The position numbers and the translations under genes are program-made. The notes beneath the pieces are model-generated. The model saw nothing but the letters and a program-made list of their open reading frames with translations. It ran no database searches and was not told the origin of the DNA. A stretch of DNA of 45,267 nt from positions 1 through 45,267 of IMG/VR virus record IMGVR_UViG_3300020154_000007; one strand, given 5' to 3'. Origin of the DNA: a virus. Shown piece after piece: positions 5,917-13,134 of this stretch; position 1 is the stretch's first letter, and every line of letters starts with the position of its first letter.

Positions 5917-6513
5917 ATGGAAACGATCAACATGAAGCAGGCACGTAGCATCTACCGCCGAGACCACGGACGGTACGGCTCGTTCCGCGAGTTCGCGCGG
6001 GAGTTCATCGGCGGAGCGTTCCTCGGCAAGCTCGCCGAGCAAACGCCGGTCGGAAAGCTGGCACGAATCATCAGCGCCGCCGCGGTGGTGTTCATGGTGG
6101 CGTGCGCGCCTGTCGACCAGCCGCTCGGCGAAGAGGCCGGCCCGCAAGCCGGCCCGCAAGCCGGCAGCGCTGCTGTTGAAGCAAAGTCAGAAGCGCTGCT
6201 GGCGGCTTCACCTTGTTACACAGCGCAAATCAACGCCATCAAGGCGAAGATGGAAGGTCCGCTGTACTACTGCGCGTCAAGTCAATGGACCTTCGATGGC
6301 TGGAACCTGCGTAACGGCGACTGCAGCTTGACCTCGGCCTATGGCGTATGGATTCCAGCAGCGCGGGGCAACGGCGCCTCTACATGTTCCTTCAGCGTCA
6401 GACGCTTAGACGATGATGGTAACCCTTCGGGCTATTGCGCTTGGAAGCTGGGCACCGTGAACGCTTCAGGCTCAAGCGTCACGATCACTAACGACGTCAA
6501 CAGCTGCTGGTGA
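5917..6513 (+). CDS. Putative secreted lipoprotein or membrane-anchored protein
   Basis: 198 residues from the ATG at 5917, chosen because of the leader motif upstream; an in-frame ATG at 5833 would read through that element. A hydrophobic stretch at about 50-65 ends FMVAC, a plausible lipobox. It is preceded by an unusually long, charged N-terminus of about 45 residues. After Cys come a low-complexity linker with a repeated GPQA unit and a Cys-rich Trp/Tyr-containing domain (YYCASSQWTFDGW). It looks like a surface protein inserted among early genes, possibly expressed in lysogens or for superinfection exclusion. That role is inference. Confidence 0.6.
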   Translation: METINMKQARSIYRRDHGRYGSFREFAREFIGGAFLGKLAEQTPVGKLARIISAAAVVFMVACAPVDQPLGEEAGPQAGPQAGSAAVEAKSEALLAASPCYTAQINAIKAKMEGPLYYCASSQWTFDGWNLRNGDCSLTSAYGVWIPAARGNGASTCSFSVRRLDDDGNPSGYCAWKLGTVNASGSSVTITNDVNSCW

Positions 6514-6564
6514 ACGCTGCCCCGTGGCCGACAGCTCGCGCTGAAGGCCACGGGCAAGCGAATC
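6511..6564 (+). ncRNA. Intercistronic hairpin on a stop codon (variant)
   Basis: Starts on the TGA of the lipoprotein gene. Perfect stem CCCGTGGCC (6521-6529) / GGCCACGGG (6546-6554), extended by CGCT/AGCG outside a small internal loop. No T-run follows, so it is not a standard terminator. It resembles the three homologous elements in position and first bases (TGAACGCTG) but lacks their GAGCGCTCAA segment. Confidence 0.5.
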
Positions 6565-6580
6565 ACACAGGGAGGAACCA

Positions 6581-6787
6581 ATGGACTCTGACGAACATCA
6601 GCGCTGGCTTCATTGTAGGTGCGACGCGTGCAAGCGCTTGGACGAGGTCGCGCACTTGCCGCTGTACTGGAATGAACTGTTCGAGGCCACTAAGCACGAG
6701 TGCCCGAACTACTCCGCCTCGTTTCACGAGGTTCCCGCCGCCGCGCCCGACGAGAGGCAGATCGATCTGTTCGAGGTGAAGCCGTGA
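6581..6787 (+). CDS. Small Cys-rich hypothetical protein, 68 residues
   Basis: Start at 6581 with a strong GGGAGGA ribosome-binding site 7 bases upstream. The N-terminus has HCRCDACKRLDEVAH with a further Cys in HECPNY, a likely zinc-binding arrangement. No known family. Its stop overlaps the GTG start of the next gene. It is one of many Cys-pair miniproteins encoded by this phage. Confidence 0.65.
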   Translation: MDSDEHQRWLHCRCDACKRLDEVAHLPLYWNELFEATKHECPNYSASFHEVPAAAPDERQIDLFEVKP

Positions 6788-7032
6788 GCGGCTTCAAGAC
6801 GCGCAGCGTTGGCGATGTGCCTGCGCCGACCATCAACATGAAGGATGCAATCGAAGGAGCCATCCCGGTCCTGCGAAAGGCAGTGATCGAAGGCGAGAAG
6901 CTTGGACGCGACGCCGAGCGCGCAGCGGTCGTGAAGTACCTGCGGCTTCTCGCCAAGTCGTTCGACAACGGCGGGCACAGCGCATTGCTGCAAGCCGCGT
7001 TTGACCTCGAACATGGGGCGCACGTCAAATGA
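6784..7032 (+). CDS. Hypothetical protein, 82 residues, upstream of the exonuclease
   Basis: GTG start at 6784 overlapping the previous TGA (GTGA). Largely helical (AIPVLRKAVIEGEKLGRDAER) with no recognised motif. Its stop overlaps the exonuclease ATG, placing it in the recombination cluster. It may be an accessory factor, but the sequence does not show this. Confidence 0.6.
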   Translation: MSGFKTRSVGDVPAPTINMKDAIEGAIPVLRKAVIEGEKLGRDAERAAVVKYLRLLAKSFDNGGHSALLQAAFDLEHGAHVK

Positions 7033-8015
7033 CCATCGAAGTCGACAGCGAAGGATTCATGACGGGCATCGGATCGGAGACGCCGTCGCAGTACCACACC
7101 GATCCGTGCAAGCACCCGAGCCTCAGCGCGCACACAGCAATGCGTCTGCTGCGCTGCCCCGAGGATGTGATGCGCACGCACCCGAAGCTCGGCGGCTCGC
7201 GCCATCAGCGCGAGTACACGGACTCCATGGACAACGGGAACCTGATCGACGCACTGCTCACGGGCGCGAAGTACGTGCCGAGCGCGAAGCAGTCGCACGC
7301 AGCGCTGGGCAAAAACGGCAAGGAACTAGGCTCGGTCGAGTACGAGACGTTCGGCGATCTCGTGATCGTGGACGCGGACGCGTGGCAGTCGAACAGCGCG
7401 AAAGAGATCCGCGAGCTCGCGCGCGACCAGAACAAGACGCCGATCCTGCGAGCAGACTTCGTGTCGCAGTACGGCAAGGTGCCCGAGTATCTCGCGCGCT
7501 TGGAGCTTGCCGGCGTGACGCTCGAAGGCGTGCAGACGCAGGTCCCGATCTATTGGGTGGAGGAGTCGAGCACGGGGCAGCGCGTGCAGTGCCGCGGGCT
7601 GCTCGACATCGTCGACGACATGGAGTGCCCGGAAACCGGCGAGGATTGCGGCGTCGCGATCACCGACCTCAAGACGGCGGCGGACATCAGCGACAAGGGC
7701 ATCGCGCGCTCGATCTTTCAATACAACTACCACGTGCAGGGCGCGGTCTATCAGCGCGGGTACCACAAGGCGACGGACGTCGTCGCGCGCGTGCGCCTCG
7801 CGTTCCTTCGCACGTCGCTACCAGCTGCACGCGCTGATTGGCTGGGCGAGACCTGGCTGCAGTTCGGCGCGTTGCTGTGGGAGCGCGCCGTCGACATCTG
7901 GGCCGAGTGCCTGAGCACCGGCTACTGGCCCGGCCACGAGCTGCGCTCGGAAAGCATCGTGCCCGAGCCCTACATGCTCCAAGACATGAAACGCCAGCTG
8001 GGGATCGAAGAATGA
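7029..8015 (+). CDS. RecE-like PD-(D/E)XK exonuclease
   Basis: 328 residues. The nuclease core is visible as GLLDIVDD (D193) and ITDLKTA (D213-x-K215). It is followed by YNYHVQGAVYQRG, the Q/Y helix of the RecB/RecE/YqaJ-type fold and close to the DUF3799 exonuclease-VIII group. Such enzymes resect double-stranded DNA 5'-3' to expose 3' single strands for annealing. It overlaps an ATPase of Sak4 type downstream by 4 bases, forming a phage recombination pair. ATG at 7029 overlaps the previous TGA. Confidence 0.85.
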   Translation: MTIEVDSEGFMTGIGSETPSQYHTDPCKHPSLSAHTAMRLLRCPEDVMRTHPKLGGSRHQREYTDSMDNGNLIDALLTGAKYVPSAKQSHAALGKNGKELGSVEYETFGDLVIVDADAWQSNSAKEIRELARDQNKTPILRADFVSQYGKVPEYLARLELAGVTLEGVQTQVPIYWVEESSTGQRVQCRGLLDIVDDMECPETGEDCGVAITDLKTAADISDKGIARSIFQYNYHVQGAVYQRGYHKATDVVARVRLAFLRTSLPAARADWLGETWLQFGALLWERAVDIWAECLSTGYWPGHELRSESIVPEPYMLQDMKRQLGIEE

Positions 8016-9034
8016 CCAGACAACACAGACACGCACCAGCCGTCGCCGAAAATCTGCCGTTCTCGTTCGCCGTGAATGGGTATGCAGGCGCTGGCAAGTC
8101 CTACACCAATCTAGCGCTGCTGACGGGTGTCGCGCGCGCCATGGGTCCAGGCGTCGAAGTCTGGAACATCGACACGGACAACCGCTCGCAGGAGTACGCC
8201 AAGATATTCCCGCATCAGCGCTACCACATGGAGCCGCCGTACTCCCCGGCCGACTTCAAGAGCGTGATCCAATACTGCTACGAGCAGGGCGCGCGCGTGA
8301 TCGGCATCGACTGCATGAGCGACGAGCACGCAGGCGAAGGCGGCGTCCTCGACATGCGGGCCAAGAACCCCTCCAAAAGCCTCAGCGCTTGGACTCCGAT
8401 CAAAGAGGAGCGCAAGAAGATGGAGCGCTACATGCGCAAGCTGCGCGACGAGTGCGGGGTCGTGTTCGGGCTGACCTACCGCGCAGACGTGAAATACAAG
8501 CCCAAGTCCGACGACGAGAAGGTGCGCGAGCAGACCGAGGGCAAGCCGAAGGATCCGACGGACCACCAGTGGGATATCGAGTCGACGTCCGACCTGCCGT
8601 TCTTCTGCTCGCTGCGATTCCTGCTCCCGGCCGGCAGCGACGGCGTGCCGCTGCTCAAGCCCACGACGGCGCAGGAGCGCATGCTGGTCAAGACAACGCT
8701 GACGTTTGAGCCGTACCTCAAGACGATCAAGCAGCTGAACGTCGACGTTGGACAGCGGCTCTACGAACTGGCGAAGGGCTCCGCGCGCGCGAGCTCGGCG
8801 ACGCAGCAGCCACGCGTTCCGGGGCGCGGCCCGAACTTCCACAAGGACTATCCAGGCGCCAAAGGTCCTGTGAACGCAGCGAGCGCGGCCGAGCGGGTTG
8901 CTTACCTTGAATGGCTCGTGGGTATCGGCGGCAGCGGCGAAGCGTTCGAGAACCACTGCGCCTACGTGCAGAAGCTGATCGAGGACGACATGGCTGCAGA
9001 GGCTGAGCGCGCGCTCGAGGGAGCGGCAGAATGA
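8012..9034 (+). CDS. Sak4-like RecA-fold ATPase (probable single-strand annealing or recombination protein)
   Basis: 340 residues from the ATG at 8012, which overlaps the exonuclease stop. Walker A is GYAGAGKSY (23-31), Walker B VIGID (96-100), with NIDTDNR between. This fits the AAA_24/Sak4 group of phage RecA-like ATPases that often neighbour exonucleases. A long Lys/Glu-rich insert (about 150-185) and an Ala-rich C-terminus follow the core. With the upstream nuclease it would pair single strands during phage recombination. The specific Sak4 assignment is by pattern and context. Confidence 0.75.
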   Translation: MTRQHRHAPAVAENLPFSFAVNGYAGAGKSYTNLALLTGVARAMGPGVEVWNIDTDNRSQEYAKIFPHQRYHMEPPYSPADFKSVIQYCYEQGARVIGIDCMSDEHAGEGGVLDMRAKNPSKSLSAWTPIKEERKKMERYMRKLRDECGVVFGLTYRADVKYKPKSDDEKVREQTEGKPKDPTDHQWDIESTSDLPFFCSLRFLLPAGSDGVPLLKPTTAQERMLVKTTLTFEPYLKTIKQLNVDVGQRLYELAKGSARASSATQQPRVPGRGPNFHKDYPGAKGPVNAASAAERVAYLEWLVGIGGSGEAFENHCAYVQKLIEDDMAAEAERALEGAAE

Positions 9035-9336
9035 CAGCCGTTTGCTATCACTGCGGCGATCGACCTGCGAGCTGCTATGGCGCGTACGAAGGCTCCGAGC
9101 TGGCAGCGGGCGCGTGCGACATCTGCTGCGGCCACGGAAACGAGGATGGCTGGTGCATCCAGATTGCCGACATGCTCGAGCGCGAGACGCTCGTGCAGGA
9201 GGTCATCGCGGCGCACGCGGCGTGCAGCGCCCTGGCGTCGCCATGGTCTCCAAGTGAGCGCGCGCAGCGGCAGCGCCAAGAGGCCGGACTACGCCTCAAG
9301 GACGCGCTCGACAAGCTCTCGGAGTTCAAGCCATGA
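9031..9336 (+). CDS. Zinc-ribbon-like protein, 101 residues
   Basis: The N-terminus contains CYHCGD, then CDICCGHG and WC within 43 residues, consistent with one or two zinc knuckles. The C-terminal half is a charged helix (ERAQRQRQEAGLRLKDALDKL). Start overlaps the previous TGA (ATGA). No family identified. The position suggests a DNA-recombination accessory. Confidence 0.7.
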   Translation: MTAVCYHCGDRPASCYGAYEGSELAAGACDICCGHGNEDGWCIQIADMLERETLVQEVIAAHAACSALASPWSPSERAQRQRQEAGLRLKDALDKLSEFKP

Positions 9337-9464
9337 AGAACCTACGCATGCGCTTCTGGCTGCTCTGCGCTGACGCGCTCGTGAGCGTCGGCAAGTTCGG
9401 CTCGCGCCCGTACAACTGGTGCATCGAGCGCGCTTCTGACTGCGTGGACTGGAGCGAGCCGTGA
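9333..9464 (+). CDS. Hypothetical 43-residue protein
   Basis: ATG at 9333 overlaps the previous stop, and its TGA overlaps the GTG start of the next gene. The peptide begins MKNLRMRFWLLCADAL, giving a short amphipathic or weakly hydrophobic N-terminus, and ends CVDWSEP. No function recognised. The tight tiling supports translation. Confidence 0.5.
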   Translation: MKNLRMRFWLLCADALVSVGKFGSRPYNWCIERASDCVDWSEP

Positions 9465-9916
9465 GCAGGGCCGCGCAGATCGAGCCGTGGGCCACGCTGG
9501 ATGACGTCGAGCGCGTAACGGGGTTCGCGCGGACGAAGTGCACCGAAATCATCAAGCATCACCTTGGCGGCTTCAAGCCGTCAGGGTCGAAGGCGTGGCG
9601 GTGTACGTGGCGGGCGCTTCGTGAGTACAAGAAGGCCCAGGAGCAGGGGATCCCATGGCAAAGCACCGACTTCCAGTCCACTCACGACCAAGCAAAGGCG
9701 GCAGATACTGGATCTGCTACGTCCGCACGCCGGACGGACGCAGACTGCAGCGAGCGCTCCACATCCGAGACGACGGGAGCAAGGAATCAGAACGAGCAGC
9801 AATCGCCGCCTACTGGCAAGAGCAGAGCCGCGTCACTGCTGGAACAGAGACTCGACGCAGCAAAACGCGCACGCTCCGGAGCGCCCTCAAGGCGCTCGCC
9901 GAAGCCAAGGAAGTAG
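9461..9916 (+). CDS. Excisionase-like HTH protein overlapping the integrase gene
   Basis: 151 residues, GTG start overlapping the previous TGA. The first 70 residues look like an excisionase/MerR-type winged helix (LDDVERVTGFARTKCTEIIKHH, then SKAWRCTWRALREY). The remaining 80 residues are Ser/Thr/Ala/Arg-rich and low complexity, and overlap the integrase gene by 262 bases in another frame. Lambda xis and int also overlap, but far less. The tail may be unconstrained, with the integrase frame dominant there. A role in directing excision is inferred from fold and position. Confidence 0.6.
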   Translation: MSRAAQIEPWATLDDVERVTGFARTKCTEIIKHHLGGFKPSGSKAWRCTWRALREYKKAQEQGIPWQSTDFQSTHDQAKAADTGSATSARRTDADCSERSTSETTGARNQNEQQSPPTGKSRAASLLEQRLDAAKRARSGAPSRRSPKPRK

Positions 9917-10785
9917 ACGAGCAGACCGAGCACTCGCAGGAGAAGGTCACGAGCGCGGGGAAAGCGCTGGAGCTGTTCTTCGGCGATCAACACGACATCG
10001 GCAGCATCACGACGGAGGACCTCGTTTCGTTCGCCGCCGAGCGCAAGAAGGTCGTTGAGAACATCACGATCAAACGAGACCTACAGGTCTACTCGCAGGC
10101 GTGCGCAGCTGTTGGCGTCACGCCTGCGAAGCTGCCTGGCATCGGCAGCATCCAGGCGAAGCCGCAAGAGCCGTTCACGCTCGACGAAGTTCGGCGCTTC
10201 ATGCTCGCGACCACTCCACACGGCAAGCTGCTTGCGTATTGCTTGCACTTCCTCGGGCTTCGCAACAGCGAGACGCGCAAGCTCGCCGAGCCCGACTGGG
10301 CAAACAAGCGCGTGTGGTGCGAAGGCACCAAGACCAAGCACTCGAAGCGCTGGGTGTATCCGCCCGACGAGATGTGGGAGTACATGGAAGCGATGCGCAG
10401 CGTCGGCGAGTGGCGCGGCTGGCCGAAGCTCGGCAAGCAAGGCGTCGAGAGCTTTGTGAAGCGCACGAGCGCGCGCGCTGGGCTCGGGCATCGACACCCG
10501 AACGACTGCCGCGGAGGCTTCGCCACAAGGCTTGCAGCTGCTGGCGTCAACGCAGCACTCCGCGGCGCGATCATGGGCAACAGCGAGCAGACGCAGAAGA
10601 TTTACTCGCAGCCTCACCTGCTCGATCAGGAGCTGGCTGATGCATCGCGGAAGCACCCGCGCATCAGGCCGAAGCCGTGCACCGCGGATGCATCACAGGA
10701 AGCGGCACAGGCAGCAAAAACGGCAGTAGGCGGAACGGTTACGGCGCTGAAATCACTACGGAAAGGCGAGGATTCTGCTGATTGA
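9655..10785 (+). CDS. int: Tyrosine recombinase / phage integrase
   Basis: 376 residues. The N-terminal arm-binding region is GGRYWICYVRTPDGRR; a core-binding domain lies at about 85-160 and the catalytic domain follows. Catalytic residues visible: R203 in GLRNSE, lysine of TKTKHSKR (227-231), R286 in NDCRGGFATRL and Tyr317 in KIYSQP. The usual His of HxxR is Asn283, and the His/Trp of the LGH motif is Asn309 (MGNSE), two unusual substitutions. The C-terminal 60 residues are basic and Ala/Thr-rich. It should integrate phage DNA into the host. No attP could be identified. Confidence 0.85.
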   Translation: MAKHRLPVHSRPSKGGRYWICYVRTPDGRRLQRALHIRDDGSKESERAAIAAYWQEQSRVTAGTETRRSKTRTLRSALKALAEAKEVDEQTEHSQEKVTSAGKALELFFGDQHDIGSITTEDLVSFAAERKKVVENITIKRDLQVYSQACAAVGVTPAKLPGIGSIQAKPQEPFTLDEVRRFMLATTPHGKLLAYCLHFLGLRNSETRKLAEPDWANKRVWCEGTKTKHSKRWVYPPDEMWEYMEAMRSVGEWRGWPKLGKQGVESFVKRTSARAGLGHRHPNDCRGGFATRLAAAGVNAALRGAIMGNSEQTQKIYSQPHLLDQELADASRKHPRIRPKPCTADASQEAAQAAKTAVGGTVTALKSLRKGEDSAD

Positions 10786-10833
10786 GCGAGCAGCCATCCA
10801 TACCCTTCGAAAAAGCAACCATTGGGGAAAACT

Positions 10834-11088
10834 ATGTCGGAACAACACGTTACGGAAGCAGAAAAGTCATGCATCGCGGATGCACCAAAACCCAAGAGCC
10901 TTGGCCAAGTCGGCTATGAAGCAATGGTCTCAACGGCCGGACTTGGGAATGATTTTCCTGGACATGAATTGTCCTTGCGCTGGGAGAATCAGCCGCCGCT
11001 CGTCCAAGCCTCGTGGGAGCTGATCGCGCTCGCGATCACGCAGCGCGTCGTCGACGACATTCGCGCCAGCCTCGGGGTGAAGCTGTGA
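10834..11088 (+). CDS. Hypothetical protein, 84 residues
   Basis: Start at the ATG at 10834 with GGGGA upstream; a TTG at 10822 would overlap that site. The protein has a Cys in the N-terminal third and a helical C-terminus (WELIALAITQRVVDDIRASL). No recognised family. The 48-base gap after the integrase is a possible attP location but shows no diagnostic feature. Confidence 0.6.
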   Translation: MSEQHVTEAEKSCIADAPKPKSLGQVGYEAMVSTAGLGNDFPGHELSLRWENQPPLVQASWELIALAITQRVVDDIRASLGVKL

Positions 11089-11966
11089 GCGCCGACGAGA
11101 CTGCATGTGATGTCTGCGGATACTGCCCTCGGCAGGACGACATCGCCGATGAGCTGACCAACATCTCAACCCAAAGCGTAAAAGTGACCAAGCTGCTCGC
11201 CGAACTCGTCGAAGCAGTGCGAGCGCTGAAGCCGGCGCCGATCGAACCGCCCACCGCGTACATCCAGTACTTCAAAGAGAGCGATGTCATCGAGCAGCTA
11301 CGCAAAAAGCTCGAGTGCATCCGAGTCCAGAGCGAGGCGCGCGGCGACAACCTGGGGCGAGCACAGGACGAGATCGAGCGCCTGCAGGCGAAGGTCGCCG
11401 ACGACGCGCTGACCATCGCTGCGCTGAAGGATGAGGCTGGTCGTGCAACCGTGAAGATCGGAAGCCTCAGCGCAGAACTGAACCGCGAGCGCGATTCGCG
11501 CAGCATCCAGTGGAATCGCGCGGAGCAGTTGCGCGCTGAGAACGAGCAGCTGAAGGAAAACGCATCGGCCACCCTCTATCACGAGGCGCTCCGGCTGAAA
11601 GCGGAGAACGAGTCGCTGAAGCGCGACGCAGTAGACCCGCTCTACAGGGCGGCGCTGTCCGACCGCGCACGGCTCGCTGACGAGAAGGCCGAACTCAAAG
11701 CGGAGAACGAGCGGCTGCGCGCTGAGAACGCTGAACTGAAGGCTGAGATCAAGCAGGCCGACCGCATGACGATGGAAGCGCGGATGGCCAAGGAGGAGCA
11801 GGACGCCGAGCTGAAGTGCTTCCGCGAGCGCGAGCACAAGGTGGACGCGTTGCTCTTCGGGGCAGATGGATGCGCGACGGTGCTGGAGAAGAATCGGGAG
11901 GTTCGTAGTGCGCAGCAGCTTCGCGCGGACATCGCCGCCGTGCGCGACTTCAAGATCGACGCTTAG
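11085..11966 (+). CDS. Coiled-coil protein with N-terminal Cys motif, 293 residues
   Basis: GTG start at 11085 overlapping the previous TGA. The N-terminus has CDVCGYC, a small metal-binding or redox motif. Most of the rest is continuous heptad-like sequence rich in Glu, Lys, Ala and Arg, with repeated LRAEN/LKAEN units (about 150-250), predicting a long coiled coil. A smaller protein at 40582-40998 has the same RAENAEL plus Cys-pair design, so the two may be related. Function unknown. Confidence 0.65.
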   Translation: MSADETACDVCGYCPRQDDIADELTNISTQSVKVTKLLAELVEAVRALKPAPIEPPTAYIQYFKESDVIEQLRKKLECIRVQSEARGDNLGRAQDEIERLQAKVADDALTIAALKDEAGRATVKIGSLSAELNRERDSRSIQWNRAEQLRAENEQLKENASATLYHEALRLKAENESLKRDAVDPLYRAALSDRARLADEKAELKAENERLRAENAELKAEIKQADRMTMEARMAKEEQDAELKCFREREHKVDALLFGADGCATVLEKNREVRSAQQLRADIAAVRDFKIDA

Positions 11967-11970
11967 GCAC

Positions 11971-12010
11971 TCAAGCTGTGTGGCGCTAAGCGGTAACGCA
12001 CACAGCTTGA
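11971..12010. ncRNA. Perfect 12-bp stem after the coiled-coil gene
   Basis: TCAAGCTGTGTG (11971-11982) pairs perfectly with CACACAGCTTGA (11999-12010) across a 16-base loop. It starts 4 bases after the stop at 11966. No T-run follows on either strand, so it is not a typical terminator. It may stabilise the message or control the last gene of the operon. Confidence 0.5.
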
Positions 12011-12044
12011 AGTCGCGTTCGTTCCGTGGATCGGTAGTGCCAAT

Positions 12045-12236
12045 ATGACCGCCGACCAAATCCAGCAGAAGAAGAAGCAGCGCATCGATTCAATCAAAGC
12101 GCTGTACGACGAGTACGCCAAGCACACGAAGGACGCAGCCGGACACCTCGTCATGGCTCACGTGCTAAAGGATCTGACCGACCAGATGCGGGAGTCGCAA
12201 CACAAGCTCGAGAACGCGCTCGCCAGGCTGAAATGA
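12045..12236 (+). CDS. Hypothetical helical protein, 63 residues
   Basis: Last gene of the rightward operon. It is very charged (IQQKKKQRIDSIKALYDEYAKHTKDAA) and probably all-helical. There is only a weak ribosome-binding site upstream of the ATG. It ends 22 bases before the convergent stop of the leftward operon, with no terminator between them, so antisense transcription across this junction is likely. Confidence 0.55.
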   Translation: MTADQIQQKKKQRIDSIKALYDEYAKHTKDAAGHLVMAHVLKDLTDQMRESQHKLENALARLK

Positions 12237-12258
12237 CGCCGGAGACCGCGCCCGCGCG

Positions 12259-12567
12259 CTACTTCGGCTTGGCCAGGGGCTGGCCGAGCGCCGTGGCGCG
12301 GCGGATGTCCTCGGCGCTGACGGCTCGGATCTCCTGCGTTGCCACAGGGTTGAAGAATCTGGCGGGGTGCCGGCTTGCTGGCGGCGGAGGGGGGACCTTC
12401 GCCGCCGCACACCGTTCGGCCACCATGCGCAGCGCGACGCTGATCGAGGCGTTGAGCTGCCCGAGCTCGGTGCGCGTGAGTGTGCGCCCGTGCGCCGACT
12501 CGATCGCGAGCGCGGCTTGCTGCACCGCGCCCGAGATGAGCAGCTCTAGCTCTTCGCGGCTGATCAA
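12259..12567 (-). CDS. Hypothetical protein, 102 residues, end of the lysis-like cluster
   Basis: ATG at 12567 overlaps the stop of the membrane-protein gene upstream (ATGA). The N-terminal half is helical (EELELLISGAVQQAALAIESA); a run of five prolines near residue 62 separates it from a basic C-terminus. No family recognised. Its place as last gene of a three-gene cluster with two membrane proteins suggests a lysis or membrane-related role. Confidence 0.6.
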   Translation of the reverse strand: MISREELELLISGAVQQAALAIESAHGRTLTRTELGQLNASISVALRMVAERCAAAKVPPPPPASRHPARFFNPVATQEIRAVSAEDIRRATALGQPLAKPK

Positions 12568-12794
12568 GCGACGCTCTTTCGCTCCACGATCATGGTGACT
12601 TCGCTCGGTGCGTAGTCACCGATGCGGCGGAACAACTGGCTGCCGCCGAGCACTCCGCCGAGGATCTGCACCAAGTGCAGCCAGGGCTGAGGGATCAGCT
12701 GATCGAGCCCCGGTGCTTCAGCCACCCCGACCAGAATCGCGCCAACGATCACCAGTGCAGCCTGCAACGTCTTCGGGTTCATACTCGGTTTCAC
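12564..12794 (-). CDS. Putative holin-like membrane protein, 76 residues
   Basis: Two hydrophobic stretches, LQAALVIVGAILVGVA (about 10-25) and LHLVQILGGVLGGSQ (about 39-53), flank a short polar loop, and the C-terminus is charged. Size and layout fit a small phage holin with two membrane segments. It is sandwiched by 4-base overlaps between a spanin-like gene and a hypothetical gene. The recognised endolysin is far away at 43.3-43.9 kb, so the holin call is tentative. Confidence 0.5.
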   Translation of the reverse strand: MKPSMNPKTLQAALVIVGAILVGVAEAPGLDQLIPQPWLHLVQILGGVLGGSQLFRRIGDYAPSEVTMIVERKSVA

Positions 12795-13075
12795 CTGCGC
12801 CTCCGTCGTCTCACAGTCACCGCGCCTACGTGATCTTCCACACGGCTTATCCGCAGTTCGATCTCGTGCCGGCGCTCAACGTCTTTCGGGTCGCCGCGCT
12901 CGAGTTCTGCGACTCGCTCACGCAACGAAGCGACCTCTGTCGTCAACTCAGTGAGCTTTGCCAGCTGATTGGCCTGGCGCTCTTCGACGACCACAAACCG
13001 CGTCCACACTGCCGCTACGGCTCCAAGCACCGCCAGACCTATGGACGCGTGCTGGGCAATCGGGCTTTCGGACAT
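12791..13075 (-). CDS. Membrane-anchored coiled-coil protein, possible inner-membrane spanin
   Basis: 94 residues: one N-terminal transmembrane segment (IGLAVLGAVAAVWTRFVVV, about 12-30), then a coiled coil (LAKLTELTTEVASLRERVAELE) and a basic arginine-rich tail. Rz-type spanins and some holin-associated proteins have this topology. It is the first gene after the operator-bearing promoter region at 13109-13134, so the lysis-like cluster may be separately controlled. Confidence 0.55.
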   Translation of the reverse strand: MSESPIAQHASIGLAVLGAVAAVWTRFVVVEERQANQLAKLTELTTEVASLRERVAELERGDPKDVERRHEIELRISRVEDHVGAVTVRRRRRR

Positions 13076-13108
13076 GACACATAACCGAGTGCCTGAAACC
13101 CGTAACCT

Positions 13109-13134
13109 GCCTAACAGTTTGACACGTGTCAGAT
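13109..13134 (-). promoter_or_regulatory. Palindromic operator and promoter-like site before the lysis-like cluster
   Basis: TGACACGTGTCA (13120-13131) is a perfect 12-base palindrome within TTTGACACGTGTCAGA. On the minus strand it is followed after 5 bases by TTAGGC, a -10-like hexamer, without a clear -35. The palindrome at 42733-42744 has the same spacing to TTAGAC. It overlaps the 3' end of the tail gene, as expected for an internal promoter. A plus-strand -35-like TTGACA is also embedded. Confidence 0.55.

Noticed and set aside
10786-10833. attP site next to the integrase
   Set aside because: The gap contains no clear inverted or direct core repeats; without the host junction an attachment site cannot be supported.
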